From Stichopus chloronotus (taxonomy: Eukaryota > Echinodermata > Holothuroidea > Aspidochirotida > Stichopodidae): a stretch of 64,000 nucleotides of DNA. The stretch spans positions 14,959,677-15,023,676 of the forward strand of contig CM037843.1 of the NCBI GenBank assembly GCA_021234535.1, given 5' to 3'. Of the stretch, positions 53,201 to 62,915 are shown piece after piece. The notes below the pieces were generated by a model. The model was given only the letters and a program-made list of their open reading frames with translations, was not told where the DNA came from and ran no database searches. Each line of letters starts with the position of its first letter. Position 1 is the stretch's first letter. A program made the position numbers and the translations under genes.

Positions 53201-53331
53201 TGAACGCACTCTTCTATGGTAACGGCTGGCAAGGCAGAACCCCAGGACGTTCCAAGAGTAGGAAGGCACGGAATGGGATTCCACTTGATCAAGGTAAAGC
53301 TGGAGAGGCACAAACCCGCGACTGGCTGTAA
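41154..53331 (+). CDS. Ionotropic glutamate receptor B (tandem paralogue of A), spliced
   Basis: Coding exons: 41154-41229, 42529-42720, 44873-45118, 46435-46607, 46848-46901, 47292-47567, 49001-49108, 49330-49467, 49767-49945, 50656-50743, 52174-53331. They sum to 2688 nt, 895 aa. Order: signal peptide about 1-20; amino-terminal domain to about 405; S1; M1 563-585 followed by SPYEWR; pore loop about 613-630; M3 634-661; S2; M4 831-857; tail 858-895 ending RDWL. Tyr490, Thr520, Arg525 and Glu742 match the family's ligand contacts; Cys755 and Cys810 match the S2 disulfide. The M3 gate reads IYAYNLNGVF and the pore GFLQSYVRGPRS. Intron positions and phases match receptor A one for one, and the channel and ligand domains look roughly two-thirds identical by eye. 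The product is a plasma-membrane ligand-gated channel subunit, possibly a partner of A; ligand and conductance are unknown. Confidence 0.94.
42529..42720 (+). CDS. Receptor B exon 2 (ATD start)
   Basis: Residues 26-89, FSLYGKYTGKDDHYKQ to LSKSLYS; acceptor after a long T-tract (GCAAATAG), donor TCGA/GTAAGA. One codon shorter than in receptor A. Confidence 0.93.
43524..44379. mobile_element. hAT-like non-autonomous TIR element in receptor B intron 2
   Basis: The left end CAGGGAGGTGTTATTAGATG... (43524-43561) is the inverse of the right end ...CATCTAAAAACACCTCCCTG (to 44379). About 38 bp of terminal inverted repeat has only a few mismatches. CAGGG-type termini are typical of hAT transposons. 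The 8-bp flanks (AGTCTCAT and GTCTAACT) share GTCT but are not an intact target duplication. No transposase is recognisable in the 856 bp. Confidence 0.7.
44873..45118 (+). CDS. Receptor B exon 3 (ATD lobe 1)
   Basis: Residues 90-171, with ASAVILPND, CPEC and KMRPNLADMDEM. 246 nt, phase 1 at both ends, donor GTG/GTAAGC. Confidence 0.95.
46435..46607 (+). CDS. Receptor B exon 4 (ATD)
   Basis: Residues 172-229, NLVESMASKSSIYGW to DIVSI. Acceptor TTGTAAAG, donor ATT/GTAAGT. Confidence 0.94.
46848..46901 (+). CDS. Receptor B exon 5 (54-nt micro-exon)
   Basis: Encodes AFETRLLSNGWHWIFGNL in phase 0 between TTGGCAG and GTAAGT; same length and frame as receptor A exon 5. Confidence 0.94.
47292..47567 (+). 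CDS. Receptor B exon 6 (ATD lobe 2)
   Basis: Residues 248-339, with FLTRFKVVSNDLLYY and RAAYDALVAIAAAM. 276 nt; donor GAG/GTAGGG. Confidence 0.95.
47661..47785 (+). repeat. 25-bp tandem repeat, about 4.7 units
   Basis: The unit AGGGCSCAAGGTCAATGTGA plus TATAG is repeated at 47661, 47686, 47711 and 47736, with a decayed fifth unit from about 47762. The first two units have CCC and the later ones CGC. The unit contains AAGGTCA, the half-site core recognised by many nuclear receptors. Confidence 0.95.
49001..49108 (+). CDS. Receptor B exon 7 (ATD, glycosylation sequon)
   Basis: Residues 340-375, FRGASGDVAFDNNGNRVNYT; sequon at Asn359. Acceptor CTTTAAAG, donor TTG/GTAAAT. 108 nt. Confidence 0.95.
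49330..49467 (+). CDS. Receptor B exon 8 (end of ATD)
   Basis: Residues 376-421, AGFFVQDIQSWERANNRKWP to IKILAVP. 138 nt; acceptor GCGTGCAG, donor CCG/GTGAGT. Confidence 0.95.
49767..49945 (+). CDS. Receptor B exon 9 (S1)
   Basis: Residues 422-480, EPPFFMQKGWEEIRYP onward. The insert that is acidic and Tyr/Pro-rich in receptor A is Arg-rich here (RRYRRQTPDVVEEEP). Three codons longer than in A; ends in phase 2. Confidence 0.94.
50656..50743 (+). CDS. Receptor B exon 10 (S1 ligand Tyr)
   Basis: Residues 481-510, RGQYGTLDLSTGEWDGMIRE. Tyr490 is the ligand-stacking position. 88 nt. Confidence 0.95.
52174..53331 (+). CDS. Receptor B exon 11 (end of S1, membrane segments, S2, tail)
   Basis: Residues 511-895 in a single exon: DADVAIGALTLTDARE (Thr520, Arg525), M1, pore, M3, S2 with FSMATPSGSPLRDQL, M4 and a basic tail ending RDWL. 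Acceptor GTTTTAG. Confidence 0.97.
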   Translation, partial: DADVAIGALTLTDAREVDVDFTVHWYENPIKLLILHPSWSFEYPFSIVYPMHLTAWFALLAIFLVMCALVGIIGYFSPYEWRRSAQRGEASEEEGKTFTFYNSVFFVLSTGFLQSYVRGPRSWSLRLLSAFWFWFSLSVVFIYAYNLNGVFKFSKTALRIRDTHDLLFQDIINFGAVRFSPSYDFYRYNDGEERQVFDRMLNSEENLLEDRIEDAVYRIRRQWDARYAIVGEERILEYAGDRKPCRLFTTGRTLGRLRFSMATPSGSPLRDQLSHAILLLQERGEIDNILNKTFSERLSCSRDSIWETESEDSFTIHDLQGLYYLLFIGMSGSAIIFAIEWLVNALFYGNGWQGRTPGRSKSRKARNGIPLDQGKAGEAQTRDWL

Positions 53332-53858
53332 AGGATTGATAACAATCGTCTTCTCAGTTGTTTTGAATTCTACTTTACCTCCAGATGAAGTATTTAGTGT
53401 ACATTGTGTGCCACGTTTCTAAAGTAGGTATGTCCAACGGCTTCTAAATTCACTTCAAAGAACGGCCTTTGTAATCTTACCTCTCCGGTAATTCAGGAAT
53501 GACCTATGCATTGCCTGGAAATTTCACATGCGCTTTGGACTTTTGATTACTTGATTGTCGGAGCTTTTAATGAACATTTTTATCAGTTTCAAGATCTATG
53601 TTATAGATAGATAAGTAGTGAAGTTTTCAGTAAAGATATTCATGACTGTAAATATTGTCATATATATGCAAGATAAGGTTTCCGAAGTCTTTACTCCGCT
53701 GTTTAGTTAATTTTTGTAAATTATATTTTTCCGTAGAATAGAATTTAATCAAAACATGAGCTACAAGGAACTGCCTGTGGAGGCATGGCTAGATCGGTAT
53801 GATGTGTGAATGCAAATATTCATTCTATGTTTGACTGAGGGATGGGAAAATGTGGAAG

Positions 53859-53864
53859 AATAAA
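53859..53864 (+). terminator. Probable poly(A) signal of receptor B
   Basis: AATAAA 528 nt after the stop codon; a second AATAAA follows at 54079. Either would give a normal 3' UTR. Confidence 0.5.
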
Positions 53865-56800
53865 ATATGCAAAACTCATCATAAGCTTCAATCTGGTAAC
53901 AACTTTATGACGTGAATTTGGCTCTTTAAATGGAACCAGAAAAGACACTTACCAACTATGTATTTGCCAATAGTTTTCACATGAATGAAATTTAGAGTAA
54001 AATGTTGTCCAACGGAAGCAGTCCATCAGGTCCATGCATATGTTTGTGCGATTTTTCTGTCAATACATACTCTTGTGTAATAAAAAACGTTTCACTTTAC
54101 CAACTACGTTTTCCCTTTTCATTTTCTGTGGTTCTTGCTATGGATTTTTGTGATTTTGATTAATTTTTATCCAAATATATACATTACATGTATAGCGATA
54201 TTGTCACTCTAGCTAGATATCCTGTTATCTGTTCATAATGGCGTCAGGGTCTCGATCCATTGTCAATGTGTATCAGACTTCTCCATCATGCTTCTTTGCA
54301 TGTAAGCAAAAGATATACGTTTGAAGAAAATACCTATATAATAAGTTTACTTTTGGAAATTATTGACGAAAAAGTGCCTAAAACCTGGAAAAGGTAGATC
54401 TTCTTCATGCATAGTTTTGCCCTCGGTATAGTTGCATAAATTATAGATGTTTCGATCCTTTGTTTGGATTTTTGGGGCCTCGGTTAGTGGTTTCCTTGAG
54501 CTCCTCCTTGGATTTGCTGAATTGAAGTGTGTAATAGTAAAGGATAGAGTATATAGTATTGAGGTTGTCAACATAAAGTACGAAAGAAAAACGTAAGGTG
54601 TGCGTTTAATCTAATTACTATTAACACCCATCCATTCCAGAAACTGCTCAATTAGCTTAAAGGTATTTATTCTTTCATTAGGCGATTCCAGCTGAATGTT
54701 ATTTTCCTGCAGCAACATGATTTAAGTCAACTAGTCCTTACACAATTAGCTCGCTCAAAACAATGCTTCGGTCCCAGGTGTCTATAGTCGCCGATATTTT
54801 CAGAGGAAGTTTTGCAAAACTCTAAACAGCTGTTTAATTGACATTTACCTTTGTTAACAAGGGATCACAGGCAAATGAGCCTTTGAAGTAGAAGTCTATT
54901 ATTTCCTCAGCAAGATTCATCAACCAGATACATCAACCAGAATCAAACTTGTCCATTCAGTTTTCGACGCTAATTTCTTCAGTCACAACTGAACTGTTTG
55001 TAACATCTTCAGAAAACCCCTACAAAGGAACGTTAAGCAACCAGAAGCATTGTGATTCAACGGCATTTCTGCTCTAGATTAGATGTTTGATACTAAGTTT
55101 TTCTTCATTTTTAAATGTACATACCACTAGGTTGTTCATGGGGAGAATATCTCATTAATTGAACGAAAATGACAGCGATCACTTTGAATAGCAACCGAAA
55201 CTCCATAAAAACGGAACAAAAATGAAATTATATTTGAAAAATTCTTATAAGCGTCTTATCATTGTAAGGTTCTTATTATAAGCGTCGAAACAATGAACAT
55301 ACAACAGTACAGGTCTCACTGGTAGGTAAAAAACAGTACTGAAGTCGTCGCTCCTTGATTGGTATCTGGAATTATAGTTCAGTTACATTAACAAATATTA
55401 TACTGGTCACCTCATAGCGGCGTCACTTGGTTTATCATCACTTCATCATCACTTTGGTTTATGATCACTTGGTTTAGTTTCATTACTAGTATACTTCCCA
55501 TTGACTTGTTAAAAAGGGACATGATTTAGTAGGCATGGAAACTGTTAACCACTATACATTACCGTATTTTACACTTTTTGTAGTTCTGCTGGAAGACTTT
55601 GAAATCATATGGCAGAATTTATCACAAGAAACCTGCTTATTAATTCTCAACTGATTTATCTGAATGGTGCAATTAAAAGACCGTCTTAACTTTTGGACAG
55701 ACTTTTACTTTTTTAAGTTTTTGAATAAGCACGGTAATCGCTTTAACATTCGTTATGACACACACTCATTTTGCTTACTTAGTTGCTCGTTGATGAACTG
55801 GAACCGTCCAGTGCAAATAGAGTCTAAAACTTGCTTCATTACAACTTGCTATAGTGTTCTTTCATGACCGTTTCCCATGTAGTACCGGGAAGCGGGAGGG
55901 AAGGAAAAAAAGCAAGGATAAAGGGTGGACGAGGTGAAATGATGGGCTAATGTCATTGCTTTAAAGGGTCACACACCCGTAAAGTGAGGGCGGTTTTTCT
56001 TTCATGTTAACTCATGTTCAAAATAGGACTGTAAATGAAGATCTACAATGACGATCATATTATAGCACACAATTCCCGTTAAGTTAAAACTCCGTTGTAT
56101 TTCCCCACAATAAAAGAAAACTGCATACTGCATATTCCTAAGTACCGCTCTTCTCCAACGATTGCGTTATTATCCGAAGAATTTTACCGCTATTTCAATA
56201 ACGCAAATATTCAAGGGAGTCATTAAGACTTGAAGATATAGGGTTCCACACATAGTAATTTCAAACAGTGAACCCGGAGCAGAAGCAACTAGCTAGGGCA
56301 ATGATCTCGCCGTACAGAGTGCAGTCCTGTTCAGTGACCACACAAGTCCGGCATATGTGAAATTCGTGTGTTTTCATTATCCATGTTGAGTGTAACATCA
56401 ATTTCATCGAAAGGAGGAGAAAGGAGATCAACTTATCCAGTTTGGCTAGGGCCTTTTTCAGGGGTTCAGCCTCCTTCCTAGAACCTTCAGCGCAGCTATG
56501 GACCTTGGTGTTGGTTGCCGCTTGTAGATGTGTCTAACTTAAATATATGTTTCTTTCTTATCTGATAATCTTCAATGTCAAGTTAATCAAAATCGTTACC
56601 ATCGTCACCATGTTAGTCTTTAAAGAAAAGTAAAAGAAAAGTAGAAATAAAAACTACTCTTTTACGTCTCTCAGTTTGTGAAATGGAGGCGACATTTTCA
56701 TATCCACGTAAGTAACAATCCGTCGGTGGTTGGGTGGTGGTACAGGATATTTACTCTGGAATTCAGGTATGAAATGAAACGACACGAAATGAAGTCTCAT

Positions 56801-56942
56801 GCATGTTTACGGTTGTAAGAATGTATCAGAGCAAATGATGTGAACCATACATAGCCTGACGCAAGCACAAAAATTCACATGGGCCCATCCCTGTATATCA
56901 ACTTCGTTGCATTTTCAGCATGCATGAGTAGGGCAGGTACAA

Positions 56943-57017
56943 CAAAACGTTCTAACTACGTTTTCAAAGCGTAATAAACGTTTTATAACGTTCTGAAAAC
57001 GTTTTTAAAACGTTTTG
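56943..57017. repeat. AACGTTTT-rich palindromic cluster
   Basis: AACGTT or its flanked form AAAACGTTTT recurs at least six times in 75 bp, so the segment can fold on itself in several registers. It may be a decayed tandem repeat. Confidence 0.65.
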
Positions 57018-57590
57018 TGTTACCGTGGATCTAGTCATTTCTCTATCGTAGGAACGATCGAAGCTTTGCTCCCTTAGGAAGTTTCATGACAATTCTGAAA
57101 AAATCTTGAAACGTACCAACGCTATCATTACAACCAAAGCGGAACACGAGTGTAGCTGCACATACAATCATTCGTTAAGGATTTTGATCACAATTGGGCT
57201 CAACTGGTATAGGCTATAACCAAGTACTTCGGGTTCATTTACAATGACAAATAGACTTCACTCAATTTTTGGAAAAAAAGTCGTTTCTTAATTAATTGTA
57301 GCCTTGAGTGAATGGTAATATAAGGTGTCCATTTATTTAATTACAGAAATTTAGAAAAAGGGCAACCCAATGTCGCGTTTGCATGTTTATTTGAAATGCA
57401 GATTCCTTTAAGTAATTATGACAAACCATACGTTTATTGGCGCAATGAAGACCCTGTTGGGCACAGAAGAAAAACTCATCCGAAATTTGTCATTTCGGTG
57501 TCATTCACAGAATGGAAACATTCAATACGTCATACATGATTGAAGTGGAACCGAAACTATGGCAGCCCAATCGGGGAACAACTTGATCTT

Positions 57591-57843
57591 AAAGGCTGTA
57601 CTGCATCACCTCAGACAGTTACAATTCTCCCAACCACCTACCTCTAGTCCCTCCCTCAGCCTGTCTTACATTCCTCTACATGTGTAAGCAAAACAATGGA
57701 TCCCTGTGTACGCTGTGTAATACGAGCTGCTCTGCATCTTTCGAATTTGTTGGCAATCTAAGAGTACTGTAACTTAGAACCAGTTGAGAATTTTCCTTTC
57801 AGGGAGGTAAAAATATAGCTTAGGGTGATGCAATACAGCCTTT
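57591..57843 (-). mobile_element. MITE, 253-bp family, copy 2 (inverted relative to copy 1)
   Basis: Exactly as long as 13476-13728 and matching its reverse complement, with terminal repeats AAAGGCTGTACTGCATCACC and GGTGATGCAATACAGCCTTT. The boundaries read TTAA on both sides (CTTAAAGG and CCTTTAAT), consistent with a TTAA or TA target duplication. Confidence 0.93.
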
Positions 57844-58347
57844 AATAACTAACCTATCTGTAATGTCTCACTGTAACTGAGCAAAATGAAACCGACAAAA
57901 TCCCTGAGCAAATGATGGAAAATTTGTTTGCAGATGTTATAGACATGTCGTTCTATATTGTAGCCTATGGTGTTCCAAGCTTCCTGCAGCGTGTAATAAG
58001 CTAAAAGTATACATAAATATAATAAAAAGTGGACATCTGGCGCTCCTGCACTTTGTGAGAACGTGTATTATCAAATCTGGCATGAAAATCTTTAGTCGAA
58101 TTGTATGCTAAATTTACTGTTACACACAATCTGCAGCTTTGACGAAATCCCTTCAAAAACTGCTTCTGGTAACTCCAACCGGGTTTTTCAACCCCATTCA
58201 CAATGCGTAACATCAACCCTGTTGCATAGTTCAGTAGTTGTACCCGCTAACTTCTACATAGTCTTTAGTACAGAAAGCACGGATGTGGCCGCAGCCTCCA
58301 TGTAATTGATTTTGAAAGATCGGAAAGACTTTGATAATACTCTCAAA

Positions 58348-58601
58348 ATGAATGTAACAAGTTTCGTCAGCAAATTGTTTCATTTCCTACAATACATCGG
58401 GTTGCATTTGCTGTACTATTCAGACGTCACAAACAGTGCAAAACCAAACGTGATAGTTTTCTTCGCAGACGATATGGGATTTGGAGACCTTCCGTTCTAC
58501 GGGCATCCGACATCGTACTCTCCAAATTTAAACAGACTCGCCAATCAAGGACTGGTTTTCACGCAATTTTACGTCTCAAGTCCGATTTGCACTCCATCGA
58601 G
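58348..58601 (+). CDS. Sulfatase exon 1
   Basis: Residues 1-84 plus two bases: signal peptide, KPNVIVFFADDMGFGDLPFY, then FYVSSPICTPSR. Donor CGAG/GTAATT is weaker than average but is fixed by the sulfatase signature continuing in exon 2. Confidence 0.92.
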
Positions 58602-61600
58602 GTAATTTGAAATACAGACGGCTAACCCGGGCGGCTAAGTTAGGTGTACAGTTAGGCTTAGAAATAAGGTTATGTATCAATTTCACATTCGTATCACAAA
58701 GGTCCTTGTATCCTTGGTCGGAAACAAGTAACCTCAGCTGGCGTTGCGCCAAGTGGATAGGGCAATTGGTATTGACTGTTTGTTACGGCGTAGTGGCTAC
58801 TGAATCGCTACTAGCGTTACGTTAAAGCCTCAGTTAGGCCTAATTACTGCAGCCTAAGTTTCAAATTACTAACAACAACACCAACATGGTGCTTATTGCC
58901 GACTTCAGCAAAAAACGAGGAGCTAATGTTAGGTATTTATAGCCTAGTACAGTACATACGCACTGTACTGTAGCCTGGCTAGCCTATAACCTGTTTGTAG
59001 TTTGTACAGTATGTAGAAAAACAAATACTTCTTGCAACAATTTGTCACTGTCACATTTTATTTTTAGGCAACTGGAAATCTTTCTTGACCAGAGAAGTCG
59101 GTACTAATTTAGAATCCGTACCAATCGGACAAGGTATCAGATAACTAAAAGAGTTTGCATAGCGTCTATGTTTTATTTACCCTTTTTTTCTTATGCTAGT
59201 TTTTTTTTAATCTTTTTTAGATTTCCGAAATCACCGATTTTTTGTGCAATGATCAACATGTAGTGACACCTGTGGAAGAAGTGATAGATTATTGCTGAAA
59301 GAGAAGTATAAGTTCGAGGAAGATTCAAACCTAGCATATCATGATAACTGATGCATCATACGTCTTACGCATAACCCACTACGCTGCGAGAGCGGTTGTG
59401 GTGGTTGAGTGTTCGAAAATGCATACAATTCACAAACGCGTAATCCAACGTAGTCATATAACAATATATATATATTCATATACTATAAATAAGTATCTAT
59501 CCCCTAACCCTATTCCCTAACCCTATTCCCTAACCCTGAATCATGACGCCCGATCCCCTAGCCCTGTTTACCGACGCTAGTTAGGCAATCCATTCATCAT
59601 TCACTATTCAAGGACGGCAGTGGACCGAATCGAACAATCGAATCAAAGCTAGCGAGCACGTTCATATGGTACGGATTCTTAAGTCGCGCCGAGAAGTCTT
59701 TTCTCACACAGCAGTACAGTATCTTGAGTAAGAGGTAGGAACAAAACATTGACAAAGGTTTTACATTGTCGGTAATATCTTGAGTTAGGCCTGCAGTGGG
59801 TTGGAAAACCTTGCTTAATTTCCAGCAAACACAATAGAAAATCTCCTGATCTCCTGTTGACATTTGTATAGGGGTAGATCCCCTTGCGGGGGTTCAGGCG
59901 GGCAAAGCCCCTGGAAGATTAGGATTCCTAGCACATTGGAAAGGTTAAATTGTTGCAGCTTAGCACAAAAAATATGTCTGAGAACTGGTACAATATTTGA
60001 AAAATCAATCACGAAAGCCTAACGTTAGGTTATTTGCGTCGTTGCAATATATGGTACTTTATTCAATGTAATGGATAAGTGTTACTTACAAAATGTCAGA
60101 AACGAGTGAAACTTGAAACAACTTACATATGAAACCACTCCGTGCTCATTAATTGCATAGAGACTAATGAGTGGAAAACTTGTGCACTAATTCGTATACC
60201 TAGAGCCAGTACAAACCATTAAGGAAAATTAATAAAAATTGACAGTTTTCATAATTATTTGACATGAATAGTGATGCTACAGTAATTATAAGCACTGTTA
60301 TTTGGTGGCACACATCAAAATGTTCACAAATTTAATTTATTGACAAAGATCAAACTTCTGCACTGTTGGTGCTCTAGTTTATGAAATTCTGAAAAATGTG
60401 CAGTCCTACAGATTCTCTTGTACAATGTTGATGATGTGGTATATAATGACATTCAGTTAGTGGTTCCTATTGTCATTTAACAGGGGTTTTAGGGGTTTTT
60501 CAGCAACTGCCCCAGCGATGGGTGCTTAAACGTTAACAACACAAGGAAGAACACTTACTGGAGAGAAACGTCAGAACAGACAAATTCAGAGAGGGATCAG
60601 TGTGCTTTTGTTGATTAGAGTTCCATTTATTCGATGATTTGACTGGCACATAAATTAACGAAGAATTAGTTGGTGATGATGATTAAATCAGAGGGAAAGA
60701 GTTGGATGACGTTGACAAGGAGAACGAGGAACAGAGAGAGTTTACCGTATATCGATGACACCGGCCTACATAATACACACGCAAAGACGATGTTAACAGT
60801 TCAACAAGAACTTACCAGTGTGGAACTTGTAGCTGAACTCATGCTAGTCGTGGTCAAGACTTAGTGAATCTTTCCCCTTCCTTCCCGCATTCCTACAACG
60901 CCTGTTGTTACCGCTACTCCCTGTACGGCCCCTTCTGTGTAATGCTCTCCCCTGAACTGTTATATCCTCGAGTTGCTTTCGTTCAGTAAGTCTTGGATAG
61001 CTCCTTTGTCGTGGGTGTGTACGTAGTGACATGAGGCTCAGCCCATACCTTCTCTATTCACATCTACGCTGTGTCAATCACATATTGCCAACGCGTGATG
61101 CACAGTAAAATTGGTCTGAGCTAGGTACGTTGTTGATATGGTGCGTGGATTGTAACGTGCCACATCATAATGAATATTTATATTTTCATTTGTGGTAATG
61201 TGATTGATTCCTTCCATTATTGGAAGGAAAATGGCCCGATTTCAATAAGAATCATAAACACGCTGTGAGGAATCTGACATGACGATGGTTGAACAATGAT
61301 CGACTCTTATGCCGCAGTAGGCGCGTACTGTACACTCTCTGTATGAACTGTATGGGTTGTATATTGGAAGAAGAAAATACTACCATCGTCTTAACACAAG
61401 ACTAAACTCATGCTTGCGGGGGTGGACAGTCACAAGGCCTAAGATGATGTTGACCAATCAGAAGCAAACATCTGTATACATAATGGTGCATGCAAATTGT
61501 TGCTACCAATGAATTGACCAATCGTGTACCATTATGAAATCTTTTGACAAAACAGTGTCTGAGTTTTCTATTTTTAATGTGTTCTTTTGTCTACACTGAC

Positions 61601-62915
61601 TGATGGGAGGGAGTAAAGAAAAAGTTAATAAACTCTGGTAAACACTGGAAACTGAACTTTGTATGATGTATGAGTAAGGCGGCACGTACAGTGTGGTGTC
61701 CACCATTCATAGCACTATGATTTGACAAAATGATACATAAATGGTACCTTCATGGTGATGAGGTATGAGCTTCTGCACCAATAGTGCTCAGTGCTCTAGT
61801 TTTTCACAAAGTAAGTCCTGTGAACACATGCCCATAAGGGGCGACATTGCAGACATGGACATGTATACACTGTAACATGCCTTGTACTGCATATGTCTGT
61901 AAGTTTATTTCTTAGGTTGTTACAGCGCCATGGTTTTGGATGAAAGGGAGGACAGCAACTTTTAAACTGTTACTCAACAGAGAACTGTGCAAAACCCTGT
62001 CTATCAAGCTTAATTTTGTATCAAACAGCACTGTATTGTAATAGCACTAGAATTGAACAATTTGATGATAAATATTGATCAATCAGCTACAGTGTATCTC
62101 TATTATTGTAAACCACAGGTAGAGATGATTGTTAAACACTTGATATCAAATTTCAGAAGTACAGAAAGAACCCCCTCACAGTCAGAGACAGTCATTGCAA
62201 AACTTAAATATTTTGAATGGTTTACAGTTTATCTCTGGGACCACAAATATCACGGTACTGTATTTAAATTTTCTGCTTTTATCGACAGAGCTGGACTTTT
62301 GACTGGTCGGTATGCTGCAAGGTCTGGTACATACCCAGGTACTTTCAAACCAGATGATGTTGGCGGATTACCTTTAAATGAGACCACAATAGCAGAGGCT
62401 TTAAAAAATGTAGGCTACAGGACAGGTATGATCGGAAAGTGGCATTTGGGCTATGGAAAAAATGGGCAATACCATCCAAGTCACCAGGGATTTGATTGGT
62501 ACTATGGCATACCGTATACACATGCAGAATGTGCCTGTGAAGTTTGCTATTATCCACGCGCTCCCTGTGTTGAAGGTAATTGCCAACCTCAATACGTGCA
62601 TTGCCCCGTTTTTGCAAATACGACCATCGTGGAACAGCCCGTGGACCTTTTGACGTTAGATGAGAGGTACGCCACGGTGGCCAAAGATTTCATTGAGTTT
62701 AACGTCCAAGAGCAGATGCCATTTTTCCTGTATTATGCATTCCATCACCTTCACATACCTATCTACTCCGGTAAGAAATTCACTGAAACAACAATAAGGG
62801 GACGCTATGGGGATGCCCTGGTTGAGTTGGACTGGGCGATTGGAGAGGTCGTCAGAACTCTGGAATCTCTGAAGATCGACAATAATACACTAATTTTCTT
62901 CTCATCCGACAATGG
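58348..62915 (+). CDS. Arylsulfatase A-like sulfatase, 5' part (spliced, runs off window)
   Basis: Exons 58348-58601 and 62289-62915 join in frame to 293 residues plus two bases; the gene continues past the window. The start is the first ATG after an in-frame TAA (58303-58305) and gives a plausible signal peptide (about 1-30). The protein follows arylsulfatase A: Asp41-Asp42 (FFADDMGFGD); the sulfatase signature CTPSRAGLLTGR at 81-92, with Cys81 the formylglycine position; GMIGKWHLG with Lys135 and His137; the HHLH motif (237-240); and Asp292-Asn293. Spacing from Cys81 to Lys135 (54) equals the human enzyme's, and the Asp292 spacing differs by one. Asn195-Thr-Thr falls at the position of a known glycosylation site. 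Expected role: hydrolysis of sulfate esters, such as sulfated glycolipids, in the lysosome or outside the cell. The substrate is not predictable; GALNS-type relatives share many motifs. Confidence 0.93.
58602..62288 (+). other. Sulfatase intron 1
   Basis: 3.7 kb holding the second copy of the CCCTAA-containing repeat (59408-59610) and a short GC-rich patch near 59876-59916. No other gene is recognised. Confidence 0.75.
59408..59610. repeat. Dispersed repeat with CCCTAACC motifs, copy 2
   Basis: Same order as 1205-1375. It carries four CCCTAACCCTATT-type units or decayed versions, then GGCAATCCATTCATCATTCA. Both copies share the CTATAAATA-GTATCTATC lead-in. Confidence 0.75.
62289..62915 (+). 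CDS. Sulfatase exon 2
   Basis: Residues 85-293, beginning (R)AGLLTGRYAARSGTYPG after the TTATCGACAG acceptor and ending in SSDNG at GG/GTAAGA. The open frame extends upstream to 62053, but that stretch is intron: it lacks sulfatase similarity and does not connect in frame to exon 1. Confidence 0.94.

Larger units (their letters stand above)
53332..58347. other. Intergenic region between receptor B and the sulfatase gene
   Basis: Contains the presumed receptor B 3' UTR (to about 53880 or 54100), an AACGTTTT-rich segment (56943-57017) and MITE copy 2 (57591-57843). No other exon or RNA gene is seen. Confidence 0.6.

Noticed and set aside
59493..59560. Interstitial telomere fusion site
   Set aside because: Only a few CCCTAACC units, interrupted by ATT; the same frame recurs near 1290-1345 as part of a dispersed repeat.
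62053..62288. Upstream extension of sulfatase exon 2 as a coding N-terminus
   Set aside because: It lacks sulfatase similarity. A good acceptor at 62287-62288 restores the exact CTPSRAGLLTGR signature when joined to exon 1.
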